Positions 1-8,265 of a stretch of DNA of 64,000 bases are shown piece after piece (positions within the stretch are counted from its first letter, which is position 1; each line of letters starts with the position of its first letter). The notes under the pieces are model-generated. The model made no database searches and had not been told where the DNA came from. It saw only the letters and a list, made by a program, of their open reading frames with translations. The stretch is from contig JADCHX010000002.1 in assembly GCA_020248265.1 (NCBI GenBank), positions 62,001 to 126,000 on the forward strand, read 5' to 3'. Both the position numbers and the translations under genes were made by a program. Origin of the DNA: Rhodocyclaceae bacterium (GTDB lineage Bacteria > Pseudomonadota > Gammaproteobacteria > Burkholderiales > CAIKXV01).

Positions 1-18
1 CTCCACGACACCTCTCGC

Positions 19-1038
19 TTGCCCACTCGGGCCGCGGTTAATCCCGAGCGATGCGGCGCAACGCGTGTCCGCGCCCCCCTGGCGCTCGCAGCGATCGCCG
101 CACTCGCGCTGCCCGCCGTTGCCTCCGCCCAGCCCGCCCCAGTCTGGCCGGTGAAGCCGCTGCGGGTGGTAGTGCCGTTCCCGCCCGGCAGCGCGGCCGA
201 TGCGGCAACGCGCGTGATCACCGTCCGGTTGTCCGAGTTCTTCGGCCAGCAGATGATCATCGACAACCGCTCCGGTGCCAGCGGCAACATCGGCGCGGAC
301 ATCGTCGCGCGCGCGGCCCCGGACGGGTACACGACGCTGGTCGGTACCACCAGCACGCATGCGGTGGCGGTGAGCCTCAATGAGAAACTGAGCTACGACC
401 CGATCAAGGACTTCGCTCCGGTGACGCTGCTCGGCAGCTCTCCCTACATCGTGCTGGTGCATCCTTCGGTGCCCGTCACCTCGATGAAGGAGCTGGTCGC
501 CCATGCGAAGGCCCGGCCGGGTCAGGTCAGCTACGCGTCTGCCGGCAATGCGAGCCTCGCCCACCTGGGTACCGAGCTGTTCTCCTCGATGGCAGGCGTG
601 AAGATGAACCATGTGCCATACAAGAGTTCGGCGCTGTCGGTGCTCGACCTGGTTGCCGGCCGCATCGACCTGCTGTTCGGCACGCCGGCGCCGGTGCTGC
701 CGCACCTGCGCGCAGGCAAGCTGCGTGCGCTGGCCTCGACGTCGGCGAAGCGGGCGTCCTTCGTGCCCGACCTGCCGACCGTCGCCGAGTCCGGCTTCCC
801 CGGCTATGAACTCAACCTCTGGTTCGGACTGTTCGCGCCCGCGGCGACCCCGACGGCGGTGCTCGACCGACTCAACGCCGGCACGCTGAAAGTGCTTGCA
901 ATGCCCGACACGCGCGAGGCGCTGGCCCTGCAGGGCCTGGAGCCTGCCCCGACCACGCCCGCCGAATTCGCGGCCATGCTGCGCCGGGAGATCGAGCGCT
1001 GGCGCAAGGCTTCAGCGCTGATGTACCGAGGACACTGA
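19..1038 (+). CDS. Bug-family (TctC-like) periplasmic solute-binding protein
   Basis: Binding protein of the tripartite tricarboxylate transporter type; family members capture carboxylates or other small polar solutes in the periplasm for a TctAB-type membrane pair. The 339-residue product has a hydrophobic signal stretch (about 18-37) ending in ASA-Q, then the family landmarks: PFPPGS loop (53-58), an IIDNRSGASG stretch, AAPDGYT, and HVPYKS. The start shown is a TTG. The frame stays open to the window edge, so the true start may lie further left. It converges on the next Bug gene with only 13 bases between them. The family call is firm; the ligand cannot be inferred. Confidence 0.88.
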   Translation: MPTRAAVNPERCGATRVRAPLALAAIAALALPAVASAQPAPVWPVKPLRVVVPFPPGSAADAATRVITVRLSEFFGQQMIIDNRSGASGNIGADIVARAAPDGYTTLVGTTSTHAVAVSLNEKLSYDPIKDFAPVTLLGSSPYIVLVHPSVPVTSMKELVAHAKARPGQVSYASAGNASLAHLGTELFSSMAGVKMNHVPYKSSALSVLDLVAGRIDLLFGTPAPVLPHLRAGKLRALASTSAKRASFVPDLPTVAESGFPGYELNLWFGLFAPAATPTAVLDRLNAGTLKVLAMPDTREALALQGLEPAPTTPAEFAAMLRREIERWRKASALMYRGH

Positions 1039-1051
1039 ACGGCCGCGGCGG

Positions 1052-2032
1052 TCAGTCGCCTTCCAGCTTCGTCTCACGCACCACCTTCGTCCACTTCGCG
1101 ATCTCCTGCCTGACCATCGCTGCAAATTCCGCGGGCGTGGCCGGCGCGATGTCGATGCCCTGGTCCTCCAGCCGCTTGCGCAGGGCCTGGCCGGTGCCGA
1201 GCATCCGGTTCACGTCGGTGTTGATGCGCGTGATGATCTCGGAAGGTACTTTAGCCTGCGTGCACAGCCCGTACCAACCGGTCACGTCGAAACCCTCGAT
1301 GCCCTGTTCGCGAAAGGTTGGTATGTCGGGCATCTGCGCGCTGCGCACGCCGGAGGTGATACCCAGCGCGCGCAGACGGCCGCTGCGGATCGCGTTCAGC
1401 GGCGCACCCGCGAAGTTGCCCACGGAGGCTTCGAGATTCCCGGAGAGCACGTCGGCCAGCGCCGCCGAGGCACCCTTGTACGGCACGTGCACGATGTCGA
1501 TGCCGGTGATCGACTTCATGAGCTCGATCGACATGTGCGGCGAGGCACCCACCCCGGAGGAGCCGAAGCTGAGCTTGCCCGGATGCTTCTTCGCATAGGC
1601 GACGAAATCGCGCAGGTTCTTCATCGGCACCGACGGATGCACCATCAGCACGTTGGGCACGCCACCGAACCGCGCCGGGAACGAGAAGTCGGCGATCGGA
1701 TCATAGGTCAGCTTCGACCCGAAGCGCGCCGGGGTCACGCCATGCGAACCGATGTTGCACAACACCAGCGTGTAGCCGTCGGGGGCTGCGCGGGCAGTGA
1801 GCTCGGTCGCGATGTTGCCGGCGGCGCCGGGGCGATTCTCGACCATCACCTGGCTGCCCCACGCCTCGGTCATCGATTGCGCGGCGATGCGCGCCGTGGT
1901 GTCGACCCCGCCGCCGGGCGTATAGCCGACCATGATGCGCACCGGCTTCGCCGGATAGCCTTGCGCGAAGGCAACCGGTACGACCATTGCGGGCACCAGC
2001 GCACAGCCGATGCAGACCAGACGTCGATCCAT
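1052..2032 (-). CDS. Bug-family solute-binding protein, downstream of the xsc unit
   Basis: A 326-residue secreted binding protein. The start at 2032 is preferred over an in-frame ATG at 2062 because GGAGGAG lies 6 bases before it and the signal peptide (ending AFA-Q, about residue 23) then starts at the N-terminus. Landmarks are YTPGGGVD in the first ligand loop, AAPDGYTL, and HVPYKGA. It is the last gene of the leftward series xsc, sauS-like, aminotransferase, DUF1330. The 171-base gap before it holds a 12-base tandem repeat, so it may be separately expressed. From context its ligand could be a sulfonate or a related acid; that is inference. Confidence 0.87.
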   Translation of the reverse strand: MDRRLVCIGCALVPAMVVPVAFAQGYPAKPVRIMVGYTPGGGVDTTARIAAQSMTEAWGSQVMVENRPGAAGNIATELTARAAPDGYTLVLCNIGSHGVTPARFGSKLTYDPIADFSFPARFGGVPNVLMVHPSVPMKNLRDFVAYAKKHPGKLSFGSSGVGASPHMSIELMKSITGIDIVHVPYKGASAALADVLSGNLEASVGNFAGAPLNAIRSGRLRALGITSGVRSAQMPDIPTFREQGIEGFDVTGWYGLCTQAKVPSEIITRINTDVNRMLGTGQALRKRLEDQGIDIAPATPAEFAAMVRQEIAKWTKVVRETKLEGD

Positions 2033-2130
2033 GTCCTGCTCCTCCGGGTTCAGGACACGCACCGCCCAGTCTGGCGCCGGAATCGCGTGGTCGCATCCTG
2101 CTTGCGACAGTGTAAACCGAAGCAGGAACA

Positions 2131-2163
2131 GCGTCCGCCGTCGCGTCCGCCGTCGCGTCCGCC
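2131..2163. repeat. 12-bp tandem repeat between two genes
   Basis: The unit GCGTCCGCCGTC occurs twice in full and once partially (2131-2142, 2143-2154, 2155-2163), followed by imperfect GCC-rich triplets up to the DUF1330 stop. It lies in the leader of the Bug gene starting at 2032. No regulatory role can be read from it; replication slippage in GC-rich DNA would explain it. Confidence 0.8.
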
Positions 2164-2203
2164 ACCGCCACCGCTGCCGCAGCCGCAGCAGCGGCGCAGC
2201 GGA

Positions 2204-2497
2204 TCAGGCGAGCGCTTCGATGATCCGGATCTCGCGCTCGACGCCGCCCTTGAGTTCCTTCAGCGCGGCCTGGTATCCCGGGCCGTCGTGGGCGGCGATC
2301 GCCTGTGCGACGCTGTCGAACTCGATCATCACCACGCGCTGGTCCATGCCCATCTCGAACACCGCGGCCGGGTTGCCACGCACCACGAAACGGCCACCCG
2401 CGGCCGTGATCGCCGGCGGCGCGAGCTTCGCATAGGCAGCGAACGCTTCGGGGTTGGTGATCTGTCGATAGAAAGCGATCCAGTATGCCTTGGCCAT
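2204..2497 (-). CDS. DUF1330 family protein
   Basis: A small soluble protein of 97 residues starting MAKAYWIAFY. It has the DUF1330 layout, a ferredoxin-like dimeric alpha-beta barrel: a YW.AFY first strand, an AAYAKLAPPAI helix, AAGGRFVVRG, and VMIEFDS before the last strand. The start at 2497 is supported by GGAG 8 bases upstream; an ATG further up (2530) lacks this. It lies 71 bases after the aminotransferase gene in the same direction. The family's chemistry is poorly defined. Proteins of this fold often accompany catabolic clusters, and an EthD-like relative sits beside the other class V aminotransferase at 56600. Confidence 0.85.
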   Translation of the reverse strand: MAKAYWIAFYRQITNPEAFAAYAKLAPPAITAAGGRFVVRGNPAAVFEMGMDQRVVMIEFDSVAQAIAAHDGPGYQAALKELKGGVEREIRIIEALA

Positions 2498-2568
2498 GCG
2501 GTTTCTCCGTGGTCGATGGGTCGCCGGCACCGGGGCACCGGCTGGGATGGAACGATGTAAACGACTGG

Positions 2569-3723
2569 TCAGCGCGCGGTGGCGCGCAGTTCGGCGAGGG
2601 CGTCCATCAGCACGTCGAGGTCAGCCTCCTCGTTGTAGAAGGACACCGATGCACGCAGCTTGTCGTCCTTGACGTTGACCACGATGTTGCGCCCGCGCAG
2701 CTGCTTCTGCAGGGCGAGCGCATCGGGCACGACGAGGTTGACGATGTGGCAGCGGCTGTTCCAGTCGCGCGAGGTCTGAGTGCGGATGCCGGCGCGTTCG
2801 ATGCGGTCGAGCAGCGAATCGGTGAGGTCGCGCACCCGGCCCTCGATCGCCGGCAGCCCGATCGACAGCAGCCACTCGGCCGAACGTCGAAGCACCCACA
2901 GCCCGAGGAAGTTCGGGTTCCCGGCCTCGAAGCGGTGCTGCTCGACGACATAGTCGAACTGGCCGATGTCGGCACCCTTCACGATCTGCGGCGAACGCAC
3001 GAACTCGGTGCGGATCTCGTTCACCAGCTCGTCGCGGCACCAGACCACGCCGGTGCCGGTGAGACCCTGCAGGCTCTTGTGCGCGCCAATGGCGACGAAG
3101 TCCGCACCGAGCGAATCGATGCGCCGGGCGAGCATGCCCGCGCCCTGCACCCCGTCGAGCACCAGCCGGATATCGCGCTTGCGGCATTCCTCGGCGAGTG
3201 CATCGACATCGATGCGCCAGCCATTCGCATAGGTGACATAGGCGGTCGAGATCAGCCGCGTGCGCGCGTCGATCTTCTCGAGGTAGGCCTCGATCGGCAG
3301 GCGCCCGTCCCGGCTCTCGACCTTGCGAATCTCTACGCCCTTGGCCTCGTAGTGCTTCCAAACCCACAGGTTGACGACATGTTCCATGTCGGTCAGCAGG
3401 ATGTTGTCGCCCGGGCGCAGCTCGAACGCATGGGCGGCAATGGCCAGGCCCTCGGCCGTGTTCTTGGTGAAGGCAAGGGATGTCGGTGTGCAGCCGAGCA
3501 GTTGCGCAAGCAGCGAGCGCGTGCGCCCGACGTTCGCGCTGTTCCAGGCCTCTGCGCCCGCATCCTCGTAGATGTCGCGGGTGAATTCCTGCATCGCGCG
3601 CTCCGCGCAACGGGCGAGCGGCGTCTTGCGCGCTGCGTCGAGGTAGGTCCAGCGCTCGAGGGTCGGGAACTCGCTGCGCAGTGCGGTCCAGTCAGGTACG
3701 AGGGATGGGGCAGGTGCGTTCAC
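2569..3723 (-). CDS. class V aminotransferase (PLP), SufS/isopenicillin-epimerase-like
   Basis: A fold-type I PLP enzyme of 384 residues. Visible active-site features are the Schiff-base lysine in GAHKSLQG (K216), the cofactor aspartate in LVLDGVQGAG (D190), and DMEHVVN (H115), which would stack on PLP. The C-terminal region where cysteine desulfurases carry their active-site Cys reads LRASVSFYN with no Cys, so a persulfide mechanism is unlikely. Lyase, epimerase or transaminase activity fits better. The start is GTG with GGGAAG upstream. It follows the SauS-like gene by 94 bases, so a role in handling an amino-sulfonate or sulfur amino acid is possible but unproven. Confidence 0.8.
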   Translation of the reverse strand: MNAPAPSLVPDWTALRSEFPTLERWTYLDAARKTPLARCAERAMQEFTRDIYEDAGAEAWNSANVGRTRSLLAQLLGCTPTSLAFTKNTAEGLAIAAHAFELRPGDNILLTDMEHVVNLWVWKHYEAKGVEIRKVESRDGRLPIEAYLEKIDARTRLISTAYVTYANGWRIDVDALAEECRKRDIRLVLDGVQGAGMLARRIDSLGADFVAIGAHKSLQGLTGTGVVWCRDELVNEIRTEFVRSPQIVKGADIGQFDYVVEQHRFEAGNPNFLGLWVLRRSAEWLLSIGLPAIEGRVRDLTDSLLDRIERAGIRTQTSRDWNSRCHIVNLVVPDALALQKQLRGRNIVVNVKDDKLRASVSFYNEEADLDVLMDALAELRATAR

Positions 3724-3817
3724 GAGGCGGCTTCCCGGCAGGTTCAGGGGTGATCGGGGCCGAAGTCCCTTATCGGGGCACGACCCGTCGCGTTCGATGA
3801 TGCCACGGATGGCCGAT

Positions 3818-5257
3818 TCAGCCGCGCCCGTGGCGCGCCCAGTGGCCGCCGAAGATCTCCTCCAGCCCGGGCTCGCGCGGCGCGATGGTACGCACCACCC
3901 GCGTGGTGTTCATGAAGTGTCGGTAGTTGAGGTTCTCGGAAAAGCTGTTGCGCCCCCAGGTGCCGCAGCCCATGGTCAGCGAGAACGGCAGGCCGTTGTC
4001 GAAGCTGCCGCCGTTGGCGATGGCATGGGCCTGGTTGACGATGACCCGGCAGACCGTCATCTCGCGGCCGAGGCGGTCGATGTGTGCATCGTCCTTCGAG
4101 TGGATGCCGCACGAATGACCGTTACCCATGTATGCATAGATGTCGCGCAGTATCGAGAACGCATGTTCGAAGTCCGACGCCCGATAGACCGCGAGCACCG
4201 GCGACAGCTTCTCGCCCGAGTAGGGATGGGCCGGGCCGGTGCCGGTCTCCTCGACCATCAGGCAGCGCGCCTTCGACAGCGCCGGGCGCGACAGCCCCGC
4301 CACCGCGCACACCTTCGGTACCGCCTGCGCGGTGACCGCCGACGACAGGTGCTGCCCGTCCGGGAACATCGTGCATCCGAGTGTCGCCTTTTCGTCTGGC
4401 GACAGCATCACCGCGCCCTCGGCGACCAGCGCCGCCACCATCGCGTCGTAGACCGCGTCGACGATGATCACGCTGTTCTCCGAGGAGCAGCTCGTCGCGT
4501 TGTCGAAGGTCTTCGAACGCATGATCTTCGCCGCCGCGTCGGCGAGGTCGGCCGAGGCGTCGACGATCACAGCCACGTTGCCCGCGCCCACGCCCAGCGC
4601 CGGCGTGCCGCTCGAGTAGCCCGCGCGCACGTTGGCCTGCGACCCGGTCACCACCACCAGGTCGCACTGGCGCATCAGTTCGCGCGACAGTTCCTTCGTC
4701 ACCGGTTGCGGCAGCATCTGCACCAGGTCGCGCGGCGCACCGACGGTGTCGAGCGCCGCATGCATGTACTCGAGCAGCAGGCGCGCGGTCGACATGCCCT
4801 TGGGCGAGGGCGACAGGATGATCGCGTTGCCGCACTTGAGGGCATTGATGATGTTGTTGGCCGGCGTCGCGCCCGGGTTGGTCGACGGCACCACCGCGCA
4901 CACCACGCCCACGGGCCGCGCGATCTCGGTCAGCCCCAGTTCCGGGATCTCGGCCAGCACCCCGGTGGACACCGCGCCCTTCAGGTCGCGCAACAGTCCG
5001 AGCGTCTTGCGGTGGTTCTTCGTGACCTTGTCCTCGACGTTGCCCAGGCCGGTGTCGCGTACCGACAGCTCGGCCAGCGTGCGGTTGCGCGTGGGCTCCA
5101 TGATTGCCCAGCCGCAGGCGACCACCATGGCATCGAGCTGCGCCTGGTCGTAGCCCGCCGCCACGGCCTGTGCCGCGCGCGCGCGCTGCACGAGCGCGGC
5201 CACTGTCTGGGCGGCAGCGGCTTCCCGCGCCGACCGGTCTTCCATCGTCGAACCCAT
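3818..5257 (-). CDS. sauS: acylating aldehyde dehydrogenase, SauS-like (sulfoacetaldehyde dehydrogenase)
   Basis: A 479-residue CoA-dependent aldehyde dehydrogenase of the EutE/SauS branch. The probable catalytic Cys is C257 in NATSCSSEN; the cofactor region carries VVPSTNPGATP and VVTGSQANVRAG. In the sulfoacetate pathway SauS interconverts sulfoacetyl-CoA and sulfoacetaldehyde with NAD(P). That assignment rests on its place 74 bases downstream of xsc in the same direction and on a CoA-ligase gene nearby. The sequence alone shows only an acylating dehydrogenase. The start at 5257 has GGAGG 8 bases upstream. Another acylating dehydrogenase (acetaldehyde or succinate-semialdehyde type) is the main alternative. 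Confidence 0.72.
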   Translation of the reverse strand: MGSTMEDRSAREAAAAQTVAALVQRARAAQAVAAGYDQAQLDAMVVACGWAIMEPTRNRTLAELSVRDTGLGNVEDKVTKNHRKTLGLLRDLKGAVSTGVLAEIPELGLTEIARPVGVVCAVVPSTNPGATPANNIINALKCGNAIILSPSPKGMSTARLLLEYMHAALDTVGAPRDLVQMLPQPVTKELSRELMRQCDLVVVTGSQANVRAGYSSGTPALGVGAGNVAVIVDASADLADAAAKIMRSKTFDNATSCSSENSVIIVDAVYDAMVAALVAEGAVMLSPDEKATLGCTMFPDGQHLSSAVTAQAVPKVCAVAGLSRPALSKARCLMVEETGTGPAHPYSGEKLSPVLAVYRASDFEHAFSILRDIYAYMGNGHSCGIHSKDDAHIDRLGREMTVCRVIVNQAHAIANGGSFDNGLPFSLTMGCGTWGRNSFSENLNYRHFMNTTRVVRTIAPREPGLEEIFGGHWARHGRG

Positions 5258-5331
5258 CGCAGGGCCTCCTCGAAAGTGGAAACGCTCCGCGGACTCGCAT
5301 CCGCGGAGCGCCTGCTGCAGGGAAAGCCGGC

Positions 5332-7149
5332 TCAGCGCTTTGCGGCGGTCGACTTGTACTTCGCCAGGTGGCGCACCGGATGCTGCAGCGCGTCGCGGCG
5401 GAACGGGTCGCCGAGTTCACGCGTGACCATCATCTCGAGGATGGTCGTCTTGCCCTCGCGCTGCGCCTTGCAGGCCGCCTCGAGGGCAGCGCCGACCTGG
5501 TCGAGCTTCTCGATGCGATGGCCTTCGGCACCCATCGACTTCGCGATCGCCGCGAAACTCGGGTTGGTCAGGTTCGACCCGACGAAGCGGAAGTCGTAGT
5601 AGTCGACCTGGTTCTTCTTCTCCGCGCCCCACTGCTCGTTGTTGAACACGACTGCGGTGACCGGGATCTGCTCGCGCACCGCGGTGAGGATCTCGCCGAA
5701 GCTCATCGCCCATGCGCCATCACCGACATAGGCGACGCCCGGACGGTCGGGTGCCGCGACCTTGCAGCCGATCATCGTCGGGAACGCATAGCCGCAGTTG
5801 CCGAAGCTCATCGCGGCGAACATGCTGCGCGGCCGCTCGAAGCGCAGGTAGGAGTTGGACACCGAGCAGATGTTGCCGATGTCGGTGGAGACCATCGCGT
5901 CCTTCGGCATCGCGCGCTCGAGTTCACGCAGCATCTGGCGCGGGTGCATGCGGTCGGAACCCTTCATCACCTCGAGGCTCCACTCGTCCTTCTCGTGGTG
6001 CCAGTCGGTGAGCTCCTTCTCCCACTCGGCCTTCTCGGCGGCCACGACCTTCGCGCGGTCGGCCTTGTTGCCGTCGCAGGCGAGCGTGCGCGAGGCGATG
6101 CGCTCGAGCAGCGCGACCGCAGCTTCGCCCGCGTCGCCGCAGATCCCCACGCCGATGCGCTTGACCAGGCCGATCATCTTCGCGTCGGCATCGATCTGGA
6201 TGATCTTCGCGTCCTTCGGCCAGTAGTCCATGCCGTGCTGGGGCAGCGTGCCGAACGGCCCGAGCCGCGTGCCCAGCGCCAGCACCACGTCGGCCTTGCT
6301 GATCAGCTTCATCGCGGCCTTCGCACCCTGGTAGCCGAGCGGGCCGACCCACAGCGGATGGCTCGCAGGGAAGCTGTCGTTGTGCAGGTAGCTGCAGGCG
6401 ACCGGCGCTCCGAGGCGCTCTGCCAGCGCCTTGCAGGCATCGACCCCGTTGCCCATGATCACGCCGCCACCGGACAGGATGACCGGGAACTTCGCGCTCG
6501 CCAGCAGGTCGGCTGCCTCGTCCAGGCTCTTGCGGCCGCCGGGACCGCGCTCGACGACGATCGGCGGATTGATCTCGCACTCGATGTCGCCGTAGAAGTA
6601 GTCGCGCGGGATGTTCAGCTGGGTCGGGCCCATCTCGAGCATCGCGCGGTCGAAAGCGCGCGCCGTGTGTTCGGCCATGCGCTTCGGGTTGTTCACGTGC
6701 GACTGGAACTTGGTGATCTTCGAGAAGATCGGCAACTGGTCGGTTTCCTGGAAGCCGCCGAGCCCCTGCCCCATCGAGCCGGTCTCCGGCGTCACGACCA
6801 CCACGGGCGAATGCGCCCAGTAGGCCGCGGCCACCGCGGTCACGAAGTTGGTGATGCCGGGGCCGTTCTGCGCGATGCACACGCCATGCTGGCCGGACAC
6901 GCGCGCATAGCCGTCGGCCATGTGCGCCGCGCCCTGCTCGTGCACGGTCGGGATGAAGCGGATGCCGGCGCTCGGGAACAGGTCGAGGGCGTCCATGAAC
7001 GCCGATCCGACGATGCCGAACACGTTCTTCACGCCGTTGACGGCCATCGTCTCGACGAAGGCTTCGCTCGGGGTCATCTTCTGCTTGATGCCGGTGGTGA
7101 CGTGCTGGGCGGATGCAGCGACGGCCGACGGCTCTGCGGGCTTGTTCAT
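5332..7149 (-). CDS. xsc: sulfoacetaldehyde acetyltransferase
   Basis: ThDP-dependent enzyme converting sulfoacetaldehyde plus phosphate to acetyl phosphate and sulfite, the C-S cleavage step of taurine, sulfoacetate and related sulfonate catabolism. The 605 residues match the usual length of about 600. The N-terminal PYR domain has the activating glutamate in TVHEQGAAH (E71). The C-terminal ThDP/Mg motif starts at GDGAWAMSFGE (476-478) and continues NNEQWGAEKKNQ, a stretch I know from Xsc rather than acetolactate synthase. AAGGAGG precedes the ATG at 7149. The gene heads a leftward unit and diverges from the IclR gene across 111 bases with a strong promoter. Confidence 0.92.
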   Translation of the reverse strand: MNKPAEPSAVAASAQHVTTGIKQKMTPSEAFVETMAVNGVKNVFGIVGSAFMDALDLFPSAGIRFIPTVHEQGAAHMADGYARVSGQHGVCIAQNGPGITNFVTAVAAAYWAHSPVVVVTPETGSMGQGLGGFQETDQLPIFSKITKFQSHVNNPKRMAEHTARAFDRAMLEMGPTQLNIPRDYFYGDIECEINPPIVVERGPGGRKSLDEAADLLASAKFPVILSGGGVIMGNGVDACKALAERLGAPVACSYLHNDSFPASHPLWVGPLGYQGAKAAMKLISKADVVLALGTRLGPFGTLPQHGMDYWPKDAKIIQIDADAKMIGLVKRIGVGICGDAGEAAVALLERIASRTLACDGNKADRAKVVAAEKAEWEKELTDWHHEKDEWSLEVMKGSDRMHPRQMLRELERAMPKDAMVSTDIGNICSVSNSYLRFERPRSMFAAMSFGNCGYAFPTMIGCKVAAPDRPGVAYVGDGAWAMSFGEILTAVREQIPVTAVVFNNEQWGAEKKNQVDYYDFRFVGSNLTNPSFAAIAKSMGAEGHRIEKLDQVGAALEAACKAQREGKTTILEMMVTRELGDPFRRDALQHPVRHLAKYKSTAAKR

Positions 7150-7182
7150 GGCTCCTCCTTGAGTGCGACGATTCGAGCCCGA

Positions 7183-7211
7183 ACGATAGTGCGCGGGCCT
7201 CGTCACGTCAA
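7183..7211 (-). promoter_or_regulatory. sigma70-type promoter for xsc
   Basis: On the minus strand TTGACG (7211-7206) and TATCGT (7188-7183) are separated by exactly 17 bases. This places the transcript start about 27 bases upstream of the xsc ATG, beyond its AAGGAGG ribosome site. The -35 box directly abuts the large palindrome at 7212-7244. Confidence 0.75.
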
Positions 7212-7244
7212 TCGAAAACCAAGACTTGACGTCTCGTTTTTCGA
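7212..7244. promoter_or_regulatory. 33-bp interrupted palindrome, probable IclR-family operator
   Basis: TCGAAAA (7212-7218) mirrors TTTTCGA (7238-7244), and AGAC (7222-7225) mirrors GTCT (7231-7234) around a centre at 7228; 13 of 16 position pairs match. A second perfect inverted repeat, GTCTCG-TTTTT-CGAGAC, lies at 7231-7247. Together they cover the -35 box and spacer of the iclR promoter and touch the -35 box of the xsc promoter. Position and symmetry fit binding by the adjacent regulator; this is inferred. Confidence 0.65.
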
Positions 7245-7254
7245 GACCTATGCT
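7226..7254 (+). promoter_or_regulatory. sigma70-type promoter for the IclR gene, possibly leaderless
   Basis: TTGACG (7226-7231) and TATGCT (7249-7254) lie 17 bases apart. The usual start, about 7 bases after the -10 box, falls on or next to the A of the ATG at 7261, and no Shine-Dalgarno is present (GGCGCC precedes the ATG). The message may therefore be leaderless. Confidence 0.7.
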
Positions 7255-7260
7255 GGCGCC

Positions 7261-8079
7261 ATGAATGTGAGCCAACTGGCGGTCGATGCGAGGGCAGACG
7301 CTGCCGCGGTGACGGCGGTCGACCCCGATTCGCCGACGCTGCGGGCCTTCGGCGTGGTCGAGGCCATCGGCCGCTCGAGCCGGCCGATGCTGCTGATGGA
7401 CGTCGTGGCGGAGGTTGGCCTGCCCAAGCCGACGGTACACCGCATCCTCACCCAACTGGTCGAGGCCGGCCTGCTGCGGCGGCTTCCCGGTGCGGGCTAT
7501 GGTGTCGGCGCACGCCTGTCCCGGCTCGGCCGCGACCTGATCACGAACGATGCGGCGCGCCCGGCCCGGCGCGCGATCCTGCAGCGGCTGGTCGACACGC
7601 TGGGCGAGACGTGCAACTTCACGATGCTCGATGGTGCCGGCATCATCTACCTCGACCGGGTCGAGACCGCGTCCCCGCTGCGCCTGAACCTTCAGCCCGG
7701 GTCGCGCGTGCCCGCGCATTGCTCTGCCAGCGGCAAGCTCCTGCTCGCGCACCTGCCACCCGCGCAGTGCGCCCGCCTCATCGCCCACCTGCCGCTGACC
7801 CGCTTCACGGCGCGCACGATCACCGACCGCACGGCGCTGGAAGCCGAGCTCGCGCGAATCCGCGCCTGCGGCTACAGCGTCGATGACGAGGAGTACCTGG
7901 AAGGCCTCGTCTGCGTCGCCGTACCGGTCACCGACGAACAGCAGCGGGTATGGGCAACGGTAGCGGTGCACGGCCCGGCCGCGCGCATGCCGATCGAGGC
8001 TGCACTGGCGCGGCTTCCAGAACTCGAGGCTGCGGCGGCAGCGCTCGGCGAGACCTACCGGAGCGGTGCCGCGCCCTGA
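7261..8079 (+). CDS. IclR-family transcriptional regulator
   Basis: A 272-residue regulator with an N-terminal winged helix-turn-helix (about 25-85; LMDVVAEVGLPKPTVHRIL is the recognition region) and a C-terminal IclR effector domain (about 95-265). In the latter GSRVPAHCSASGKLLLAHL and YSVDDEEYLEGLVCVAVPV are typical family blocks. It diverges from xsc and shares a promoter region with a large palindrome overlapping its own -35 box, suggesting autoregulation and control of the sulfonate genes. The effector is unknown; sulfoacetate, sulfoacetaldehyde or a CoA ester are candidates by context. Confidence 0.9.
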   Translation: MNVSQLAVDARADAAAVTAVDPDSPTLRAFGVVEAIGRSSRPMLLMDVVAEVGLPKPTVHRILTQLVEAGLLRRLPGAGYGVGARLSRLGRDLITNDAARPARRAILQRLVDTLGETCNFTMLDGAGIIYLDRVETASPLRLNLQPGSRVPAHCSASGKLLLAHLPPAQCARLIAHLPLTRFTARTITDRTALEAELARIRACGYSVDDEEYLEGLVCVAVPVTDEQQRVWATVAVHGPAARMPIEAALARLPELEAAAAALGETYRSGAAP

Positions 8080-8151
8080 CCCACGAAAGGAGTGTCGACC
8101 CATAGCGCAGCAGCCCGGGCCACATGAAGGCAGTGCAGTTCAGGCAAGTCG

Positions 8152-8178
8152 GAAGCATCAGAAGCATCAGAAGCATCT
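8152..8178. repeat. 9-bp tandem repeat in the leader of a Bug gene
   Basis: GAAGCATCA is repeated at 8152-8160 and 8161-8169, then GAAGCATCT at 8170-8178. It lies in the 186-base gap between the IclR gene and the next Bug gene. Three helically spaced half-sites could bind a regulator, but slippage is equally possible. Confidence 0.75.
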
Positions 8179-8212
8179 TCGAGCGGACCACAGAGTCGGC
8201 CGAAGGCTGAAC

Positions 8213-8240
8213 GGCCAGCCGGGTCCAACCCGGGGTGGCC
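8213..8240 (+). promoter_or_regulatory. stem-loop in the leader of the Bug/CoA-ligase operon
   Basis: GGCCA-g-CCGGGT pairs with ACCCGG-gg-TGGCC around the loop CCA, 25 bases before the ATG at 8266. No T-run follows, so it is not a classical terminator of the IclR gene. It could affect translation or mRNA stability; function is unproven. Confidence 0.5.
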
Positions 8241-8265
8241 ATGCAATCCAACCGAGGAGGATGCA

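Noticed and set aside
5332-7149. Acetolactate synthase or other ThDP decarboxylase instead of Xsc
   Set aside because: The stretch after the ThDP motif (NNEQWGAEKKNQ) is the Xsc type, and the SauS-like neighbour fits Xsc.
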